Positions 50,644 through 60,680 of a stretch of DNA of 64,000 nucleotides are shown here, one piece after another. The position numbers were made by a program, and so were the translations under genes. Where the stretch lies: NCBI RefSeq assembly GCF_000733295.1, contig NZ_JPMI01000378.1, positions 124,001 through 188,000 of the forward strand. Direction: 5' to 3'. Source of the stretch: Archangium violaceum Cb vi76 (GTDB lineage: Bacteria > Myxococcota > Myxococcia > Myxococcales > Myxococcaceae). Position 1 is the first letter of the stretch. Every line of letters starts with the position of its first letter. The notes below the pieces were generated by a model. It did not search any database. It had not been told where the DNA came from and saw nothing but the letters and a program-made list of their open reading frames with translations.

Positions 50644-52797
50644 CTAGGGACATCCGGTGATGGGGGTGGCCGGGTTGCCGGTGTTGCGCGAGTCGTGTTG
50701 GTACTTGGGCCACGGTGCCGAGGTGTCCAGGCCACGGCTGTCGACGACGAAGGCGTACAGTTTGCCTCCGGCGGGGACGTAGAGGACGCCATGGTTGCCC
50801 GCCACCAACGCACCCGAGGCATCACGCGGGCAATCGAGCGTGGGCGACGCCTCCACCGTGCCCAGGCCCGGAGTGATCGTCCATCGCTGAGTCAGGGTAT
50901 CGGCGAGCAATGCCCTGACTGTGCCGTTGGTCGTAGCGGTGTAGACGTTGCCATTCGCCCCCACGACCGGAGCGGCTCGGATGGCCGCGTTGCTCGACAC
51001 GGGTTGCAACGAAGTACTGGTCAAGTTGAACCGATTGAAGTTGATACTTCCGGTCGGCTCCGAGCCGAAGAAGACGTTGTCTGGAGTCTCCAGAGCACTT
51101 CCCACCGCCAGACTGTACACCCGCGAAGACCATGATGTACCTGCGGGGTACAGTCGCGTGACATCTGCGGCACCGGCCTGCGGGATCTTGAACAGCCCGC
51201 CCGTAACAGTCTCAGAACTCGCTGCCCCTGCGATGACGTCGGACCCGACTAACACCAGGCTGCGCGTCACCGTCGGAGCATTCACCGGCCAAGAACTGCG
51301 GGGAGCCGTAGCACCAAAGACATAGCTCGTAACCTTCGGGGCTCCCGCAGCAGATCCAGCAAAAAAGATAGTGTCGCCCCGCATCAGGACAGAACTTCCA
51401 GCGATAAGAAATGGGATTTGCTCTCCACCAGACGGGCTCTCAATCACCGGGCAGGGCAACGTAGCTCCAGGCCTGATGCCAACAATGAGAGAAGCCCCCG
51501 AATTACCGTTATAGACACTGACTGCGGTCTCCGACTGGGCCGTGCTCGTCGTTCCCAGCGCCAATGCTCCCTCGAAAGCACCAGCTACTGGCATGGAGCA
51601 TCTCAGCAGCGTTCCACCATCCCCACTCTGCAAAGCATACAAGTATCCGTCACTGGTGCTATTGGCGCCCACATAAACCAACTCAGTACCGCCATCAGAA
51701 GCCCCCACAACAGGCCCGCCGACGACCGAACCAACCTGCGATTCCCACTTCAGTGCGCCTGCTGGAGTCAGCGCGAAAACCTTGCCACTCAGATTCGCGG
51801 TGCCCAAGTAGATGGTGCCCCTAGAGCCAATGGCTGGACCAGATCTGATGGCGCCAGCCGCCCCATCGAACGCCCACTTCCAACGCGTGACATCGATATT
51901 TTCGGAGCCGCTGCCTGAATTGCCGACTGTGTCCTTACCCTGCGCTGCGACAGACATCGTGCCGCGGAAGGCATTGAAGGAAGGCTCCCACAGATTCAAC
52001 TGCGCCACGCCGCAGAAGCCAGCGTCACAAACTCCGCTCAAGGGCGTGACAGCAACCGCGGGGGTGGTTCCACCATCCGTGCCCGTCAATGCAACTGTCA
52101 CGGTGCCAACGTCCAGGTGCGGCTCGTTCGTTCGAATCTCCACCGGCACGACCTGATCGCGGCGCCACGCCGTAGCAAAACCCGGCACCGGATCCCCATA
52201 AGTCGTCCCTCCAGCAGCCACACCTGCATCCGACGGAGGCACGAACACCACGAAGGTCGGCCCCGTCGTGTCCACCGTCAAACGCACCGTGGTGCTCGGA
52301 CCTCCTGCCTCCGGGTGCGTCACTGTCAGGAGGTACTCCCCCTCGCCCGTCGGCGTCCACTCCGTGGTGTAAACGCCCTCGTTCTTCGACACCGCAGTCT
52401 GCGTGCCGCCTGTTCCACCATCACTCGTCGCCACACGAAAGTTCAATGTCTCGGGGAAGTTGCTCGCGAATCCCAATCCCACGACCAACTCTGCCCTCAC
52501 CGGCACAGGACCTGCCCCCACCACGCCTCCGTCCCCAGGTGTCACCACCAGCGCCGTGTACCGGGGAATGCAGATTCTCGACAGCGTGCACGCTTGATAC
52601 GGCGCGCATGCAGGGGTGCACGCACTGGGGTCGAGCTCCTTCTTCACGCAGAAGCCTTCCTCGCATGTGGAGCCCTCGGGGCATGTGAATGACTGACCGC
52701 ATGTTCGTGCGCGCTCCTCCAGGAACTCCTGCTCGTCGGGCAAGATGCAGGCTCCGAGCATCAGGAGCAGCCCCAGTACCCATAGGAAGCGTTTCAT
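50644..52797 (-). CDS. PQQ-like beta-propeller lipoprotein with Cys-rich N-terminus
   Basis: 717 residues. A lipoprotein signal (FLWVLGLLLMLGAC) leads into a Cys-rich segment (CGQSFTCPEGSTCEEGFC, then further Cys pairs, about 33-80) like those that precede many myxobacterial surface proteins, then Ig/Big-like strands (about 80-300) and a PQQ-like propeller (about 310-717: IGSRGTIYLGTANLSGKVFAL, ending in APWPKYQHDSRNTGNP). No metal or PQQ ligands stand out, so a binding or structural role is likelier than catalysis. The centre of the gene (about 51100-51950) is visibly richer in A/T than the rest. It overlaps the upstream TPR gene by 4 bases. Confidence 0.8.
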   Translation of the reverse strand: MKRFLWVLGLLLMLGACILPDEQEFLEERARTCGQSFTCPEGSTCEEGFCVKKELDPSACTPACAPYQACTLSRICIPRYTALVVTPGDGGVVGAGPVPVRAELVVGLGFASNFPETLNFRVATSDGGTGGTQTAVSKNEGVYTTEWTPTGEGEYLLTVTHPEAGGPSTTVRLTVDTTGPTFVVFVPPSDAGVAAGGTTYGDPVPGFATAWRRDQVVPVEIRTNEPHLDVGTVTVALTGTDGGTTPAVAVTPLSGVCDAGFCGVAQLNLWEPSFNAFRGTMSVAAQGKDTVGNSGSGSENIDVTRWKWAFDGAAGAIRSGPAIGSRGTIYLGTANLSGKVFALTPAGALKWESQVGSVVGGPVVGASDGGTELVYVGANSTSDGYLYALQSGDGGTLLRCSMPVAGAFEGALALGTTSTAQSETAVSVYNGNSGASLIVGIRPGATLPCPVIESPSGGEQIPFLIAGSSVLMRGDTIFFAGSAAGAPKVTSYVFGATAPRSSWPVNAPTVTRSLVLVGSDVIAGAASSETVTGGLFKIPQAGAADVTRLYPAGTSWSSRVYSLAVGSALETPDNVFFGSEPTGSINFNRFNLTSTSLQPVSSNAAIRAAPVVGANGNVYTATTNGTVRALLADTLTQRWTITPGLGTVEASPTLDCPRDASGALVAGNHGVLYVPAGGKLYAFVVDSRGLDTSAPWPKYQHDSRNTGNPATPITGCP

Positions 52798-53636
52798 CGG
52801 CTTGCCCCTCCATCGGTGGGCACGGACGGAGACGCGTCACCCGGCATGAGGAACCAGGTCACCACGGCGCCAGCGAGGGCGAGCCCCGCGGTACCGAACA
52901 GCACGTTGGCCGTACGAGCGCTGCCCTGGGCCTGGTTGAACTTCGAGAGAGCGTCGTCGCGGAAAGGCTCCACAAGCGCGGCGCCGTATTGCTGGTTCGC
53001 GCTCACTCCAAAATATGCTCCCAGTCCTCCAGCCACTGCTCCTGCTCCGAGTAGCGCCAGCGGCACCACTGGCACACGGCGTGGCGTTGCCTCGACCGTG
53101 GGAGTCAGCACTGAGGCGGACTCGGAAGGCGTGAGCGGGCTCGGTCGCGAGGGACTGCGCTGGGGCCGGTCCGTCGTGAGTCCTGGAGGCGCAGGTGTGG
53201 TTGAAGGGCTCGGAGTGGGCTGTTTCCTGGCTCGCCGGGCGGTCATGCGTTGGCGAATGGACTCGAATTCCTGCTGCACCTTGGGGGAGACGGCCAGGGG
53301 AAGCTTCGCCGTGTTGTCGAGCAGAAGCGCCGTTTCAAAAGAGGTACGGGCTTCGTCCCAGCGGCCCAGCTCGGCGAGGAGAATGCCCTCGTGGAGCCCG
53401 AGGGTGACGTCCTGTGCGACACCACGAGCAACACCGCGGGCGCGCTGTAATTGGGCAAGGGCTCGCTCGTACTCGAGCTCTTCATAGAGCTGCACGGCAG
53501 CATCGAGATAGCGCTTGAAGTCATCCTCTGCGTGCGCGATGTGCAAGGGACTTCCGACGAGCAGGACGCCGAGGATGAAGGCCCAGGAGCTTCGATGCGA
53601 AGGCGACGGCATGGAGCCAAATGGTAGGCGAGCCAC
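52794..53636 (-). CDS. Exported TPR-like protein with C-terminal membrane segments
   Basis: 280 residues. A signal peptide (WAFILGVLLVGSPLHIAHA) is followed by TPR-like helices (FKRYLDAAVQLYEELEYERALAQLQRAR and GILLAELGRWDEARTSFETALLL, about 38-120), a Ser/Thr/Pro linker (about 140-185) and two hydrophobic segments (VVPLALLGAGAVAGGLGAYFGV and VLFGTAGLALAGAVVTWFLM). This layout is frequent in myxobacterial genes paired with kinases or large lipoproteins. Its stop overlaps the start of the propeller lipoprotein (ATGA), so the two products probably act together in the envelope. Function unknown. Confidence 0.78.
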   Translation of the reverse strand: MARLPFGSMPSPSHRSSWAFILGVLLVGSPLHIAHAEDDFKRYLDAAVQLYEELEYERALAQLQRARGVARGVAQDVTLGLHEGILLAELGRWDEARTSFETALLLDNTAKLPLAVSPKVQQEFESIRQRMTARRARKQPTPSPSTTPAPPGLTTDRPQRSPSRPSPLTPSESASVLTPTVEATPRRVPVVPLALLGAGAVAGGLGAYFGVSANQQYGAALVEPFRDDALSKFNQAQGSARTANVLFGTAGLALAGAVVTWFLMPGDASPSVPTDGGASR

Positions 53637-53764
53637 CAGGTTCAGCTCGGGAATTGGGGTGCGAAGGTAAGGCGGTTACCAAAACCCGACGCCAGCAAGG
53701 GTCCACCCCCGCACACTCGGAACAGCGTTCTGTGCGCGAGTGATCCGTCGTACCCTGGGACCGG

Positions 53765-54871
53765 GTGGCAGATGTGAAGAAGAAGGCCCACCCTGGGCAT
53801 GAAATGACACCAGAGCGAGAATTGGAGCTCCTTCCCGCCCCCGCCTCCGTGGCCACGGCATCGGGTGAACCTCGATTTGGTACCTACCAGGGCGAACTGC
53901 CCGAGGTGGATCTCTCCCGGCTCAAGGGCCGGTGGGCTCCCGCCGCGGCTCCCGCCCGGTTGCTCAAGCGCAAGCGCTGGCACTACACCCTCGCCGCCAC
54001 CCCCGAGGTGCTCGCCCTCTTCGCCGTCGTGGACGTGGGCTACTCCGCCAACGCCTTCGCCGTCGCCCTGGACCTCAAGGAGCAGCGTCCCCTCTGTGAC
54101 GTGAGCTTCCTCGGCGCCCCCGGCCCCCTCGCCGAGGTCGGCGACAAGCCCGGCGCCGGGCTCACCGCCTCGTTCCGCACCCTCGGTGGCAGGCTCACGG
54201 CGCGCCGCGGCGAGGACGATGAGCGCTACCACCTCCAGGTGGACGTGAGCCGGCTGCGCACCGGCAGCCTCCAGTCCTTCCAGTGGAATGGCGACCTCCT
54301 CGTCGCCGGCGGCCCTCCCGCCCTCACGGTCATTGCCCCCGTGGAGGGCGATGGCTTCGTCAACGTCACCCAGAAGCGCTGCGGCATGCTCGCCTTCGGC
54401 AGCCTCGAGGCCGGCGGCAAGCGCTTCCGGCTGGATGGTGGCGTGGGCGGCACTGATTACACCCAGGGCTACCTCGCCCGGCATACCGCCTGGCGGTGGG
54501 CCTTCCTGGCGGGCAGGCTGGCGGATGGCACGCCGGTCGGCATCAACCTCGTCGAGGGCTTCAACGAGAGCTCCGGCACCAACGAGAACGCCCTCTGGCT
54601 GGGCTCCCGGCTCTACCCGCTCGGCCGCGCGCACTTCGAGTACGACCGGCGCGAGCTGCTGAGCCCCTGGCGCATCCGGACCGGCGACGGGGCGGTGGAT
54701 CTCCGCTTCCAGCCCCTCTACGTCCACCGGGAGGATCATGACTTCAAGGTGGTGGTGAGCCACTTCGCCCAGCCGCTCGGCCTCTTCGAGGGCACCGTCC
54801 GGGTGAACGGCCAGACGCACCGGCTGTCCGGGGTGCCCGGCGTCACCGAGGATCAAGACATGCTGTGGTGA
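53765..54871 (+). CDS. DUF2804-family protein
   Basis: 368 residues, soluble. It follows the DUF2804 pattern throughout: LKRKRWHYTLAATPEVLALFAVVDVGYSANAFA, FVNVTQKRCGMLAFGSLEAGGKRF, GGTDYTQGYLARHTAWRWAFLAG and FNESSGTNENALWLGSRLYPL. The family has no established activity. The GTG at 53765 is the assumed start; ATG 53804 is the alternative and lies before the conserved part, so the choice does not affect the domain. It sits 15 bases upstream of the Ser/Thr kinase gene, suggesting one transcript. Confidence 0.82.
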   Translation: MADVKKKAHPGHEMTPERELELLPAPASVATASGEPRFGTYQGELPEVDLSRLKGRWAPAAAPARLLKRKRWHYTLAATPEVLALFAVVDVGYSANAFAVALDLKEQRPLCDVSFLGAPGPLAEVGDKPGAGLTASFRTLGGRLTARRGEDDERYHLQVDVSRLRTGSLQSFQWNGDLLVAGGPPALTVIAPVEGDGFVNVTQKRCGMLAFGSLEAGGKRFRLDGGVGGTDYTQGYLARHTAWRWAFLAGRLADGTPVGINLVEGFNESSGTNENALWLGSRLYPLGRAHFEYDRRELLSPWRIRTGDGAVDLRFQPLYVHREDHDFKVVVSHFAQPLGLFEGTVRVNGQTHRLSGVPGVTEDQDMLW

Positions 54872-54886
54872 TAGGCTCGGGGGGCC

Positions 54887-56542
54887 TTGTCCTCCATCGA
54901 GCCTGGGACCACTGTTGGTCGTTACCGCGTCATCCGCCTTCTCGCCCAGGGCGGCATGGCCGAGGTCTATCGTGCCGAGCAGGCCCTCACCGGGGGCATC
55001 CTCCGCCCCGTCGCGCTGAAGGTCATCCGCCCCGAGTACTCCGAGTCCGAGGACTTCCGCGAGATGTTCCTCGACGAGGCGCGCACCGCCTGCACCCTCA
55101 GCCACCCCCACATCGCCCACATCTACGAGGTGGGTGAGGTGGACGGGCTGCTCTACATGGCCATGGAGCTGGTGCCCGGCGTCTCGCTCACCGAGGTGGA
55201 GCGCACGCTGCGTCAGCGCGGCGAGCGCTTCACCGACGAGGCCCTGCTGGCGGTGGGCATCGCCACCTGTTCCGCGCTCGAGGCCGTGCACGAGCGGCCC
55301 AACCTGGTGCACCGGGACGTGTCCCCGCAGAACCTGATGCTCTCGGCCGGCGGCACGCTCAAGCTCATCGACTTCGGCATCGCCAAGGCGGCCACCAACC
55401 GCAACCTCACCCGCGCCGGCACCACCAAGGGCAAGGCGGGTTACTTCTCGCCGGAGCAGGCCAAGGGCAAGTCGCTCGACGGGCGGAGCGATCTCTTCTC
55501 GCTGGGCGTGACCCTGTACCAGCTCGCCGCGGGCGTGGGCCCGCTGGATGCGTATCCCACCCTCATCTCGCGCAACACCGCGCTGGTGCGGGGGGAGTGG
55601 GAGCCGCTCTCGCGCGTGTGCCCGGAGCTGCCGCGCGGCTTCATCTCCGTGGTGGAGCGCGCCATGCGCGTGAAGCCCGAGGAGCGCTACCCCGACGCTC
55701 GCACCATGCGCGAGGAGCTGGAGTCGGTGGCCTTCGCGGCCGGCCTGCCGGTGGGCCCCGGCTCGCTCACGGGTTACGTGCGCGCCGAGGGGGAGGACGT
55801 CTCCGTCGCGAAGTCGAGCCCACGCCGGACCCGGCCCGGTGTGACCGGGACCGGGGCGCCCCAGGTCGTGACGGCCTCGCGTGCTCCGGCGGCTCGTGGC
55901 GTTCCAGGGGGCCGCAAGGTGTGGGCGCCCGTGGCGGGGGTGGTGGTGGGATTGGCGCTCTCGCTCGCGGGTGGTGCCTTCGTCTTCTCGCGCCAGCAGT
56001 CCGCGCCGGTGACTCCGCCCGCGCCCGTGTCTCCTCCGGTGGCCACGCCCGCCTCCGAGCCCGCACCGGCCACGGCCGTGGCCGAGGCACCCGCGCCCAC
56101 TCCGGCCCCCGAGTCCACGCCCGCCGCCGAACCTGCTCCAGCCCCGGAACCCGCAGCGCCCGCCAAGGGGGGGTCCGCTTCCGCGGTGGCCGCCTCCGCG
56201 GTCCGGCCGGAGCCGCCGGGCCCGAAGCGGGGGTCCAAGCGTTCGCGGGAGCAGGCCCACGTGGCGGCTCCTCCTCCCGCGTCAGCACCCGCCGAGGAAG
56301 TGCTGTCGGGCGAGGGGTCCCTGCGCATTGGCGCGACCCCTGGAATCCAGGGGCAGGTGAAGGTGCCCGGGTACGAGCTCGATGAGCTGCCGCGCGTCCT
56401 GGGGCGCGTGAAGGCGGGCCGCTACACGTTGCAGTTCACCTCCTCCGGGCGCCCGTCGAGCTGCGAGGTGATGGTTCGCCCCGAGCGCCGCACGTTCGTC
56501 GTCTTCGACGGCAAGGGCTGCACGGTGAGCTACCGCGACTGA
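54887..56542 (+). CDS. Transmembrane Ser/Thr protein kinase with PEGA-like C-terminus
   Basis: 551 residues from a TTG start with a G-rich site just upstream. The Hanks-type kinase domain (about 10-275) has the Gly loop LLAQGGMAEVY, Lys45 in PVALKVI, HRDVSPQN with Asp144, DFG at 162-164 and the activation-loop end GKAGYFSPEQA, so it should be active. One membrane helix (VAGVVVGLALSLAGGAFVFS, about 345-365) and a long Ala/Pro-rich spacer lead to a C-terminal domain (about 480-551: LRIGATPGIQGQVKV, GRVKAGRYTLQFTSSGRPS) resembling PEGA. The Asn of HRDxxxxN is present. FHA proteins elsewhere in the window are the type of protein that reads its products. Confidence 0.9.
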   Translation: MSSIEPGTTVGRYRVIRLLAQGGMAEVYRAEQALTGGILRPVALKVIRPEYSESEDFREMFLDEARTACTLSHPHIAHIYEVGEVDGLLYMAMELVPGVSLTEVERTLRQRGERFTDEALLAVGIATCSALEAVHERPNLVHRDVSPQNLMLSAGGTLKLIDFGIAKAATNRNLTRAGTTKGKAGYFSPEQAKGKSLDGRSDLFSLGVTLYQLAAGVGPLDAYPTLISRNTALVRGEWEPLSRVCPELPRGFISVVERAMRVKPEERYPDARTMREELESVAFAAGLPVGPGSLTGYVRAEGEDVSVAKSSPRRTRPGVTGTGAPQVVTASRAPAARGVPGGRKVWAPVAGVVVGLALSLAGGAFVFSRQQSAPVTPPAPVSPPVATPASEPAPATAVAEAPAPTPAPESTPAAEPAPAPEPAAPAKGGSASAVAASAVRPEPPGPKRGSKRSREQAHVAAPPPASAPAEEVLSGEGSLRIGATPGIQGQVKVPGYELDELPRVLGRVKAGRYTLQFTSSGRPSSCEVMVRPERRTFVVFDGKGCTVSYRD

Positions 56543-56677
56543 GAGCCACACGGCCCGTGTGGGATAACGGCGGGGGCTTCTCCAACAACCTCGTCCACGC
56601 CGCCGCCTACGAGGAGGGGGCTGTACCGCCGCGGGCCGCCCCTGGCCTAGACTGGGGGCCCCGCTTCGGACCCCCCC

Positions 56678-57784
56678 ATGAACTCCTGCCCCAGCTGTGG
56701 CCACCCCTTTGGCAATGAAGTGCAGTACTTCTGTCCCGAGTGTGGCCAGGAAGTCCCGGGCAGCCAGTCCTACGGTGACGGCGGTGGCGAGTATGGCGGG
56801 GGGGAGTACGACTACTCCGCCGATGGCGCCTCGTGGGATTCACCGCCTCCTCTCTCCGCGCGGCTGGAGGAGGTGCTCTCCAAGGTGTCCGTCCCCGTGC
56901 TCGCCGTGGTGGGACAGGTGGGCGCCGCCTTCCGGAACGTGTTGGATGACCCGCGCCTGCGCTCGCACCTGCCGGGCGGCTCCCTGACGCTGCTCGGCCT
57001 GGGGCTCGTGGCGCTGGCCCTGCTGCTCTCGGTGATTCCGTTCGTGCAGGGAATCGGGTTGCCAGGCTCGATGGTGGTGCTGCCGTGGGGCCTGCTCGTC
57101 GCCGTGAGCGAGTGGCGCCTCATCAGCGCGCCCGAGGCCCAGGAGCCGGGCACCCGGCCTGTTCCGCCCCTTCCTCCGGCGCTCGCGAATCTTCCGAGGG
57201 ACCTGCGCCACCCGGGCATCGCCCAGACCTTCGCCCTGCTCACCTGCACGTATGCCGTGCTGATGCTGGGCCTGGGACCCATCTCGCTGGTGTGGGTGCT
57301 GGCCGGCACGGTGCTCGGATATGACCAGGGTTGGCGCTACTTCGCGGCCGGGGGAGAAGAGGCGGACGGAATGGAGGGGAACTCCGGTCCCCGCCTGCAC
57401 CGCTGGGTGGTGGCGGGCACCGTCCTGTGCACCTTCTCGCTCCTGCTCCCGTGGACGCGTGGCACCATGCAGGTTCCGGCGCTGTCCGGCGGAGACATGT
57501 GGCTGTCGACGCACTCCCTGTTCACGCTGTTGCTGCTCGCGTGCTCCGGCGTGCGTCACCGCGGCCTGTCCGCCTTCCACCCCCTCCTGCTCATCCTCGC
57601 GGCCGTCTGGCTCATGATGTGGCTCGTGCTGAACATGAGCGTCTACGCCCCGGGGCCCTGGTTCTTCCTCCCGGGCCTGCTCGCCGTCGAGGCCGCCATC
57701 GTGCGCCACCTCATGCTCCTGCGCGGCAGGGGAAACACCGTGGAGCAGCAGGACGCGGCTTCCGATCTGGATCTCCAGGGGTAG
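56678..57784 (+). CDS. Zinc-ribbon membrane protein of unknown function
   Basis: 368 residues. The N-terminal zinc ribbon has CPSCG and CPECGQ (four cysteines within residues 4-23), followed by a Gly/Tyr-rich stretch and a helix. From about residue 100 there are about seven or eight hydrophobic helices (LTLLGLGLVALALLLSVI, MVVLPWGLLVAVSEW, LLILAAVWLMMWLVLNMSV and others). N-terminal zinc ribbons on membrane proteins are common in myxobacteria. I do not recognise a family. The 135 bases between the kinase and this gene show no clear terminator. A REP-like repeat follows. Confidence 0.72.
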   Translation: MNSCPSCGHPFGNEVQYFCPECGQEVPGSQSYGDGGGEYGGGEYDYSADGASWDSPPPLSARLEEVLSKVSVPVLAVVGQVGAAFRNVLDDPRLRSHLPGGSLTLLGLGLVALALLLSVIPFVQGIGLPGSMVVLPWGLLVAVSEWRLISAPEAQEPGTRPVPPLPPALANLPRDLRHPGIAQTFALLTCTYAVLMLGLGPISLVWVLAGTVLGYDQGWRYFAAGGEEADGMEGNSGPRLHRWVVAGTVLCTFSLLLPWTRGTMQVPALSGGDMWLSTHSLFTLLLLACSGVRHRGLSAFHPLLLILAAVWLMMWLVLNMSVYAPGPWFFLPGLLAVEAAIVRHLMLLRGRGNTVEQQDAASDLDLQG

Positions 57785-57798
57785 GAAGCCGGGGCCCG

Positions 57799-57836
57799 GG
57801 CACCCTCACCCCGTCCCTCTCCCGGGGGGAGAGGGG
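57799..57836 (+). repeat. REP-like palindromic repeat, copy C
   Basis: GGCACCCTCACCCCGTCCCT followed by CTCCCGGGGGGAGAGGGG. It matches copy B at 32028-32064 closely, with the same CCCTCTCCC/GGGAGAGGG hairpin, and lies between convergent genes. Confidence 0.65.
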
Positions 57837-57868
57837 TTGAGGCGCGGTAGGACCCCGGGTCCGCCGGA

Positions 57869-60424
57869 CTACGGCTGACGCTTCAGCCAGGTGCTCACCT
57901 CGGGCATGGCGCGCTCCCGGAACGCCACGTCCTGCGCCAGCTTCTCCAGCGTCTGCTCCGTGGCCTGCTTCGCCTCCTCCACCGGGCTCGCCGACAGCAG
58001 CTTGCTCACCTCGTCGAGCTGCTTGCGCTCGCGCAAGGCCCCCATCGACTCCACCACCCGCCTCAACAGCATCGGCGCCCGGCCCGTCCTCCCCAGCACG
58101 TCCTGCCAGCGCTTCTGCATCTCTCCCCACCACGCGTCGCGCCCCGTCCGGTTGCCCATCAGCCCCGTCACGAAGCTCGCCACGTCCTGCATCTTCACCT
58201 TGTCCGTGAAGAAGAGCTTCCGCGCCTCGTCCGCCAGCGCTGGATCCTCGAAGGACGTCAGCGCCATGAGGTAGCGCCGCTGCGTCGCCGGATCCGGCTC
58301 CCCCGGCATCTTCTCCAGCAGCTTCTCGTAGAGCCCCCGGTCTCCCGAGCGCGCCACCATCGCCACCGCCACGTCCAGCAGGTTCGGCTCCAGCACCCCC
58401 TTGTCCCCGTCCAGCATCCGCATCACCCGGGGCCTCGCCTCGCCCAGCGCCTCCGCGCTGCGCGCCACGCCGCCCACCGCCCTCACCAGCGCCGCGCGCC
58501 GCAGCTTCACCCGGTCCGACTCCCCCGGCGCCGCGTTCCAGCCGAGCTTCTTCAGCCCCGCCCCCAGCAGCTTCTCCACCCACTGCTGGAAGCGCTTCTG
58601 GTCCTCGCCCTCCACCAGCCGGCCCTCCACGTACGCCAGCCGGCCCACCAGATCGTCCAGGACGGCGTCGTCCTCCTCGTTGCCGAAGCGGCTCGCCAGC
58701 TCGAGGAAGGCCGCCACCGTGGCCTGCCCGCTGCGCGCCAGCGCCCACTGGTCCGCCAGCAGCGAGATGCGCTCCGCCGGCGCCAGCGTCGTGATGTTCG
58801 CCGACAGCCGCTCCAGCGCCGCGGCGTCGTACTGCACCCGGTAGAAGCCCGTGGAGCCCGCGTTGGCGCACAGCCACTTCACCTCGCCCGAGCCCTCCAG
58901 CGTCACCTTCGTCCGCGCGTCCTTCAGCAGCACCCGCTGCTCGCGCACCCCGCCCGCGTCCGAGTACCGCAGCACCATGGGCACCGGCCAGCGCTCGCCG
59001 CTCTTCACCCCCGGCTCCGAGTAGTAGCGCTGCTGCGACAGCGTCACCGTGCGGCCGTCCAGCGCCACCGACACCAGCGGGTAGCCGCCCTGGCCGATCC
59101 ACGCGTTGGCCAGCTCCAGCACCGGCTGCGACGAGGCCTTGGCCAGCGCCCGCCACAGGTCATCCGCCACCGCGTTGCCTCGCGCGTGCGTGCGCATGTA
59201 CTGGCGCATGCCCTCGCGGAAGGGCACCTCGCCGAGGAAGCCCTCAATCATCCGCAGCACCGCGCCGCCCTTCTCGTAGGTGATGAGGTCGAAGCTCTCA
59301 CCGGCCTCGTTGGCGTTGCGCACCTCGCCGCGCACGGGGTGCGTGGAGCGCAGTGCGTCCAGGTGCATCGCCGCCGCCTTGCCCGTGTCGAAGTCCAGCC
59401 ACACGCGCCAGTCCGGCTTCCAGGCGTCGACGATCTTGTACGCCATCCACGTGGCGAAGGCCTCGTTGAGCCAGAGGTCGTCCCACCACACCATCGTCAC
59501 CCAGTTGCCGAACCACTGGTGCGCCAGCTCGTGCGTCACCACCTCGGCCACGCGCTTCTGCACGGAGAGCGGCGCGGTGGCCGGGTCCAGCAGCAGGGCG
59601 ATCTCCCGGTAGGTGATGAGGCCCGCGTTCTCCATGGCGCCGGCCTCGAAGTCGGGGATGCCCACCTGGTCCACCTTGCCGAAGGCGTAGGGCAGACCGA
59701 AGTACTCCTGCAGCCGGGGCAGCGCCGCCAGCGCCGCGTCCTGCCCGAAGCGCGTCAGGTGCGCCTTCTCCGGCAGTGCCCACGTGCGCACCGGAATGCC
59801 CTCCACCTTCTCCTCGGGCGTGCCCACCAGCGGGCCGCACACCAGCGCCACCAGGTACGAGCTGAGCACCTCCGTCTCCGCGAAGGTCAGCTTGCGCAGC
59901 TTGCCGTCCTCCTCGTCCTCGAGCAGCGCGCCGTTGGCCAGCGTCGTCAGCCCCGGGGGCACCCGCACCGTGAGCGCCCAGCGCGCCTTGAAGGCCGGCT
60001 CGTCGAAGCACGGGAAGAGCCGCCGCGCGTCCGCCGCCTCGAACTGCGTGGCCGCCACCTTGCCCGCCGCGTACAGGCCCCGCAGGCCCTCGGTGAAGCG
60101 GCCCGTCCACGCCACGTCCAGCGACGCCGTGCCCGCGGGCAGTTGCTCGCCGAAGCGCAGCACCACCGTCTCGCTGACCTGCACGGGCTGGATGGCGGTG
60201 GGCGCGAGGCTCTTGCCGTTGCCACCCCGGAAGGTCACGTCGCCGAGCTGCAGCGCGTTGGCGTGGAGGATGATTTCGTTGGAGGGCTTCTCGAGCTCCA
60301 GCTCGATGGTCTGCTGGCCCGTGAAGCTCTTGGCCTCCATGTCGAGCGTCACCGTCGCCGCGTACCGCCGGGGACGGATGGACAGGGGAAGCCGGAAGTT
60401 CTTGTCGTCGGTTGCGTGCGCCAT
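57869..60424 (-). CDS. M1-family aminopeptidase (ERAP/puromycin-sensitive type)
   Basis: 851 residues, cytoplasmic, no signal peptide. The substrate-binding GAMEN motif is in FEAGAMENAGLITYRE. The zinc site is HELAH (298-302) with the third ligand Glu321 in NEAFATW, exactly 18 residues after the motif. The N-terminal saddle, the thermolysin-like domain and the C-terminal ERAP1-like helical domain (from about 520: VKWLCANAGSTGFYRVQYD) are all present, so the enzyme looks complete. It removes N-terminal residues from peptides. The gene is preceded by 256 bases without a gene before the next plus-strand gene, and converges on the zinc-ribbon membrane gene. Confidence 0.95.
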   Translation of the reverse strand: MAHATDDKNFRLPLSIRPRRYAATVTLDMEAKSFTGQQTIELELEKPSNEIILHANALQLGDVTFRGGNGKSLAPTAIQPVQVSETVVLRFGEQLPAGTASLDVAWTGRFTEGLRGLYAAGKVAATQFEAADARRLFPCFDEPAFKARWALTVRVPPGLTTLANGALLEDEEDGKLRKLTFAETEVLSSYLVALVCGPLVGTPEEKVEGIPVRTWALPEKAHLTRFGQDAALAALPRLQEYFGLPYAFGKVDQVGIPDFEAGAMENAGLITYREIALLLDPATAPLSVQKRVAEVVTHELAHQWFGNWVTMVWWDDLWLNEAFATWMAYKIVDAWKPDWRVWLDFDTGKAAAMHLDALRSTHPVRGEVRNANEAGESFDLITYEKGGAVLRMIEGFLGEVPFREGMRQYMRTHARGNAVADDLWRALAKASSQPVLELANAWIGQGGYPLVSVALDGRTVTLSQQRYYSEPGVKSGERWPVPMVLRYSDAGGVREQRVLLKDARTKVTLEGSGEVKWLCANAGSTGFYRVQYDAAALERLSANITTLAPAERISLLADQWALARSGQATVAAFLELASRFGNEEDDAVLDDLVGRLAYVEGRLVEGEDQKRFQQWVEKLLGAGLKKLGWNAAPGESDRVKLRRAALVRAVGGVARSAEALGEARPRVMRMLDGDKGVLEPNLLDVAVAMVARSGDRGLYEKLLEKMPGEPDPATQRRYLMALTSFEDPALADEARKLFFTDKVKMQDVASFVTGLMGNRTGRDAWWGEMQKRWQDVLGRTGRAPMLLRRVVESMGALRERKQLDEVSKLLSASPVEEAKQATEQTLEKLAQDVAFRERAMPEVSTWLKRQP

Positions 60425-60680
60425 AGGGGGGCCGACTCTAGCGGGAGTGCAAGCCCGTGCCCGCTGGAGAGTGGTGTTTCCGTGGAACGGGCGTCCACCG
60501 GGCGACGGCTCGGCCCGGGGGGACCGGCGGGGATTCGTTGGCCTCGTGACGGGGGAGGGGTGAAGGGGGGCGGGTGTTTCCCGGATATGGTGTTGGCCAT
60601 GAAAGTCATGAACGTCTCGCGTCTCGGTTGAAGCCTCGGACGTGGTTTCTTCCTGTGCTTTCTCGGAGGGGTGCTCGCTG

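Noticed and set aside
51100..51950. Lower-GC patch as a sign of an inserted element
   Set aside because: The reading frame of the propeller lipoprotein is continuous across it and there are no flanking repeats, so relaxed codon use within a fast-evolving surface protein is likelier.
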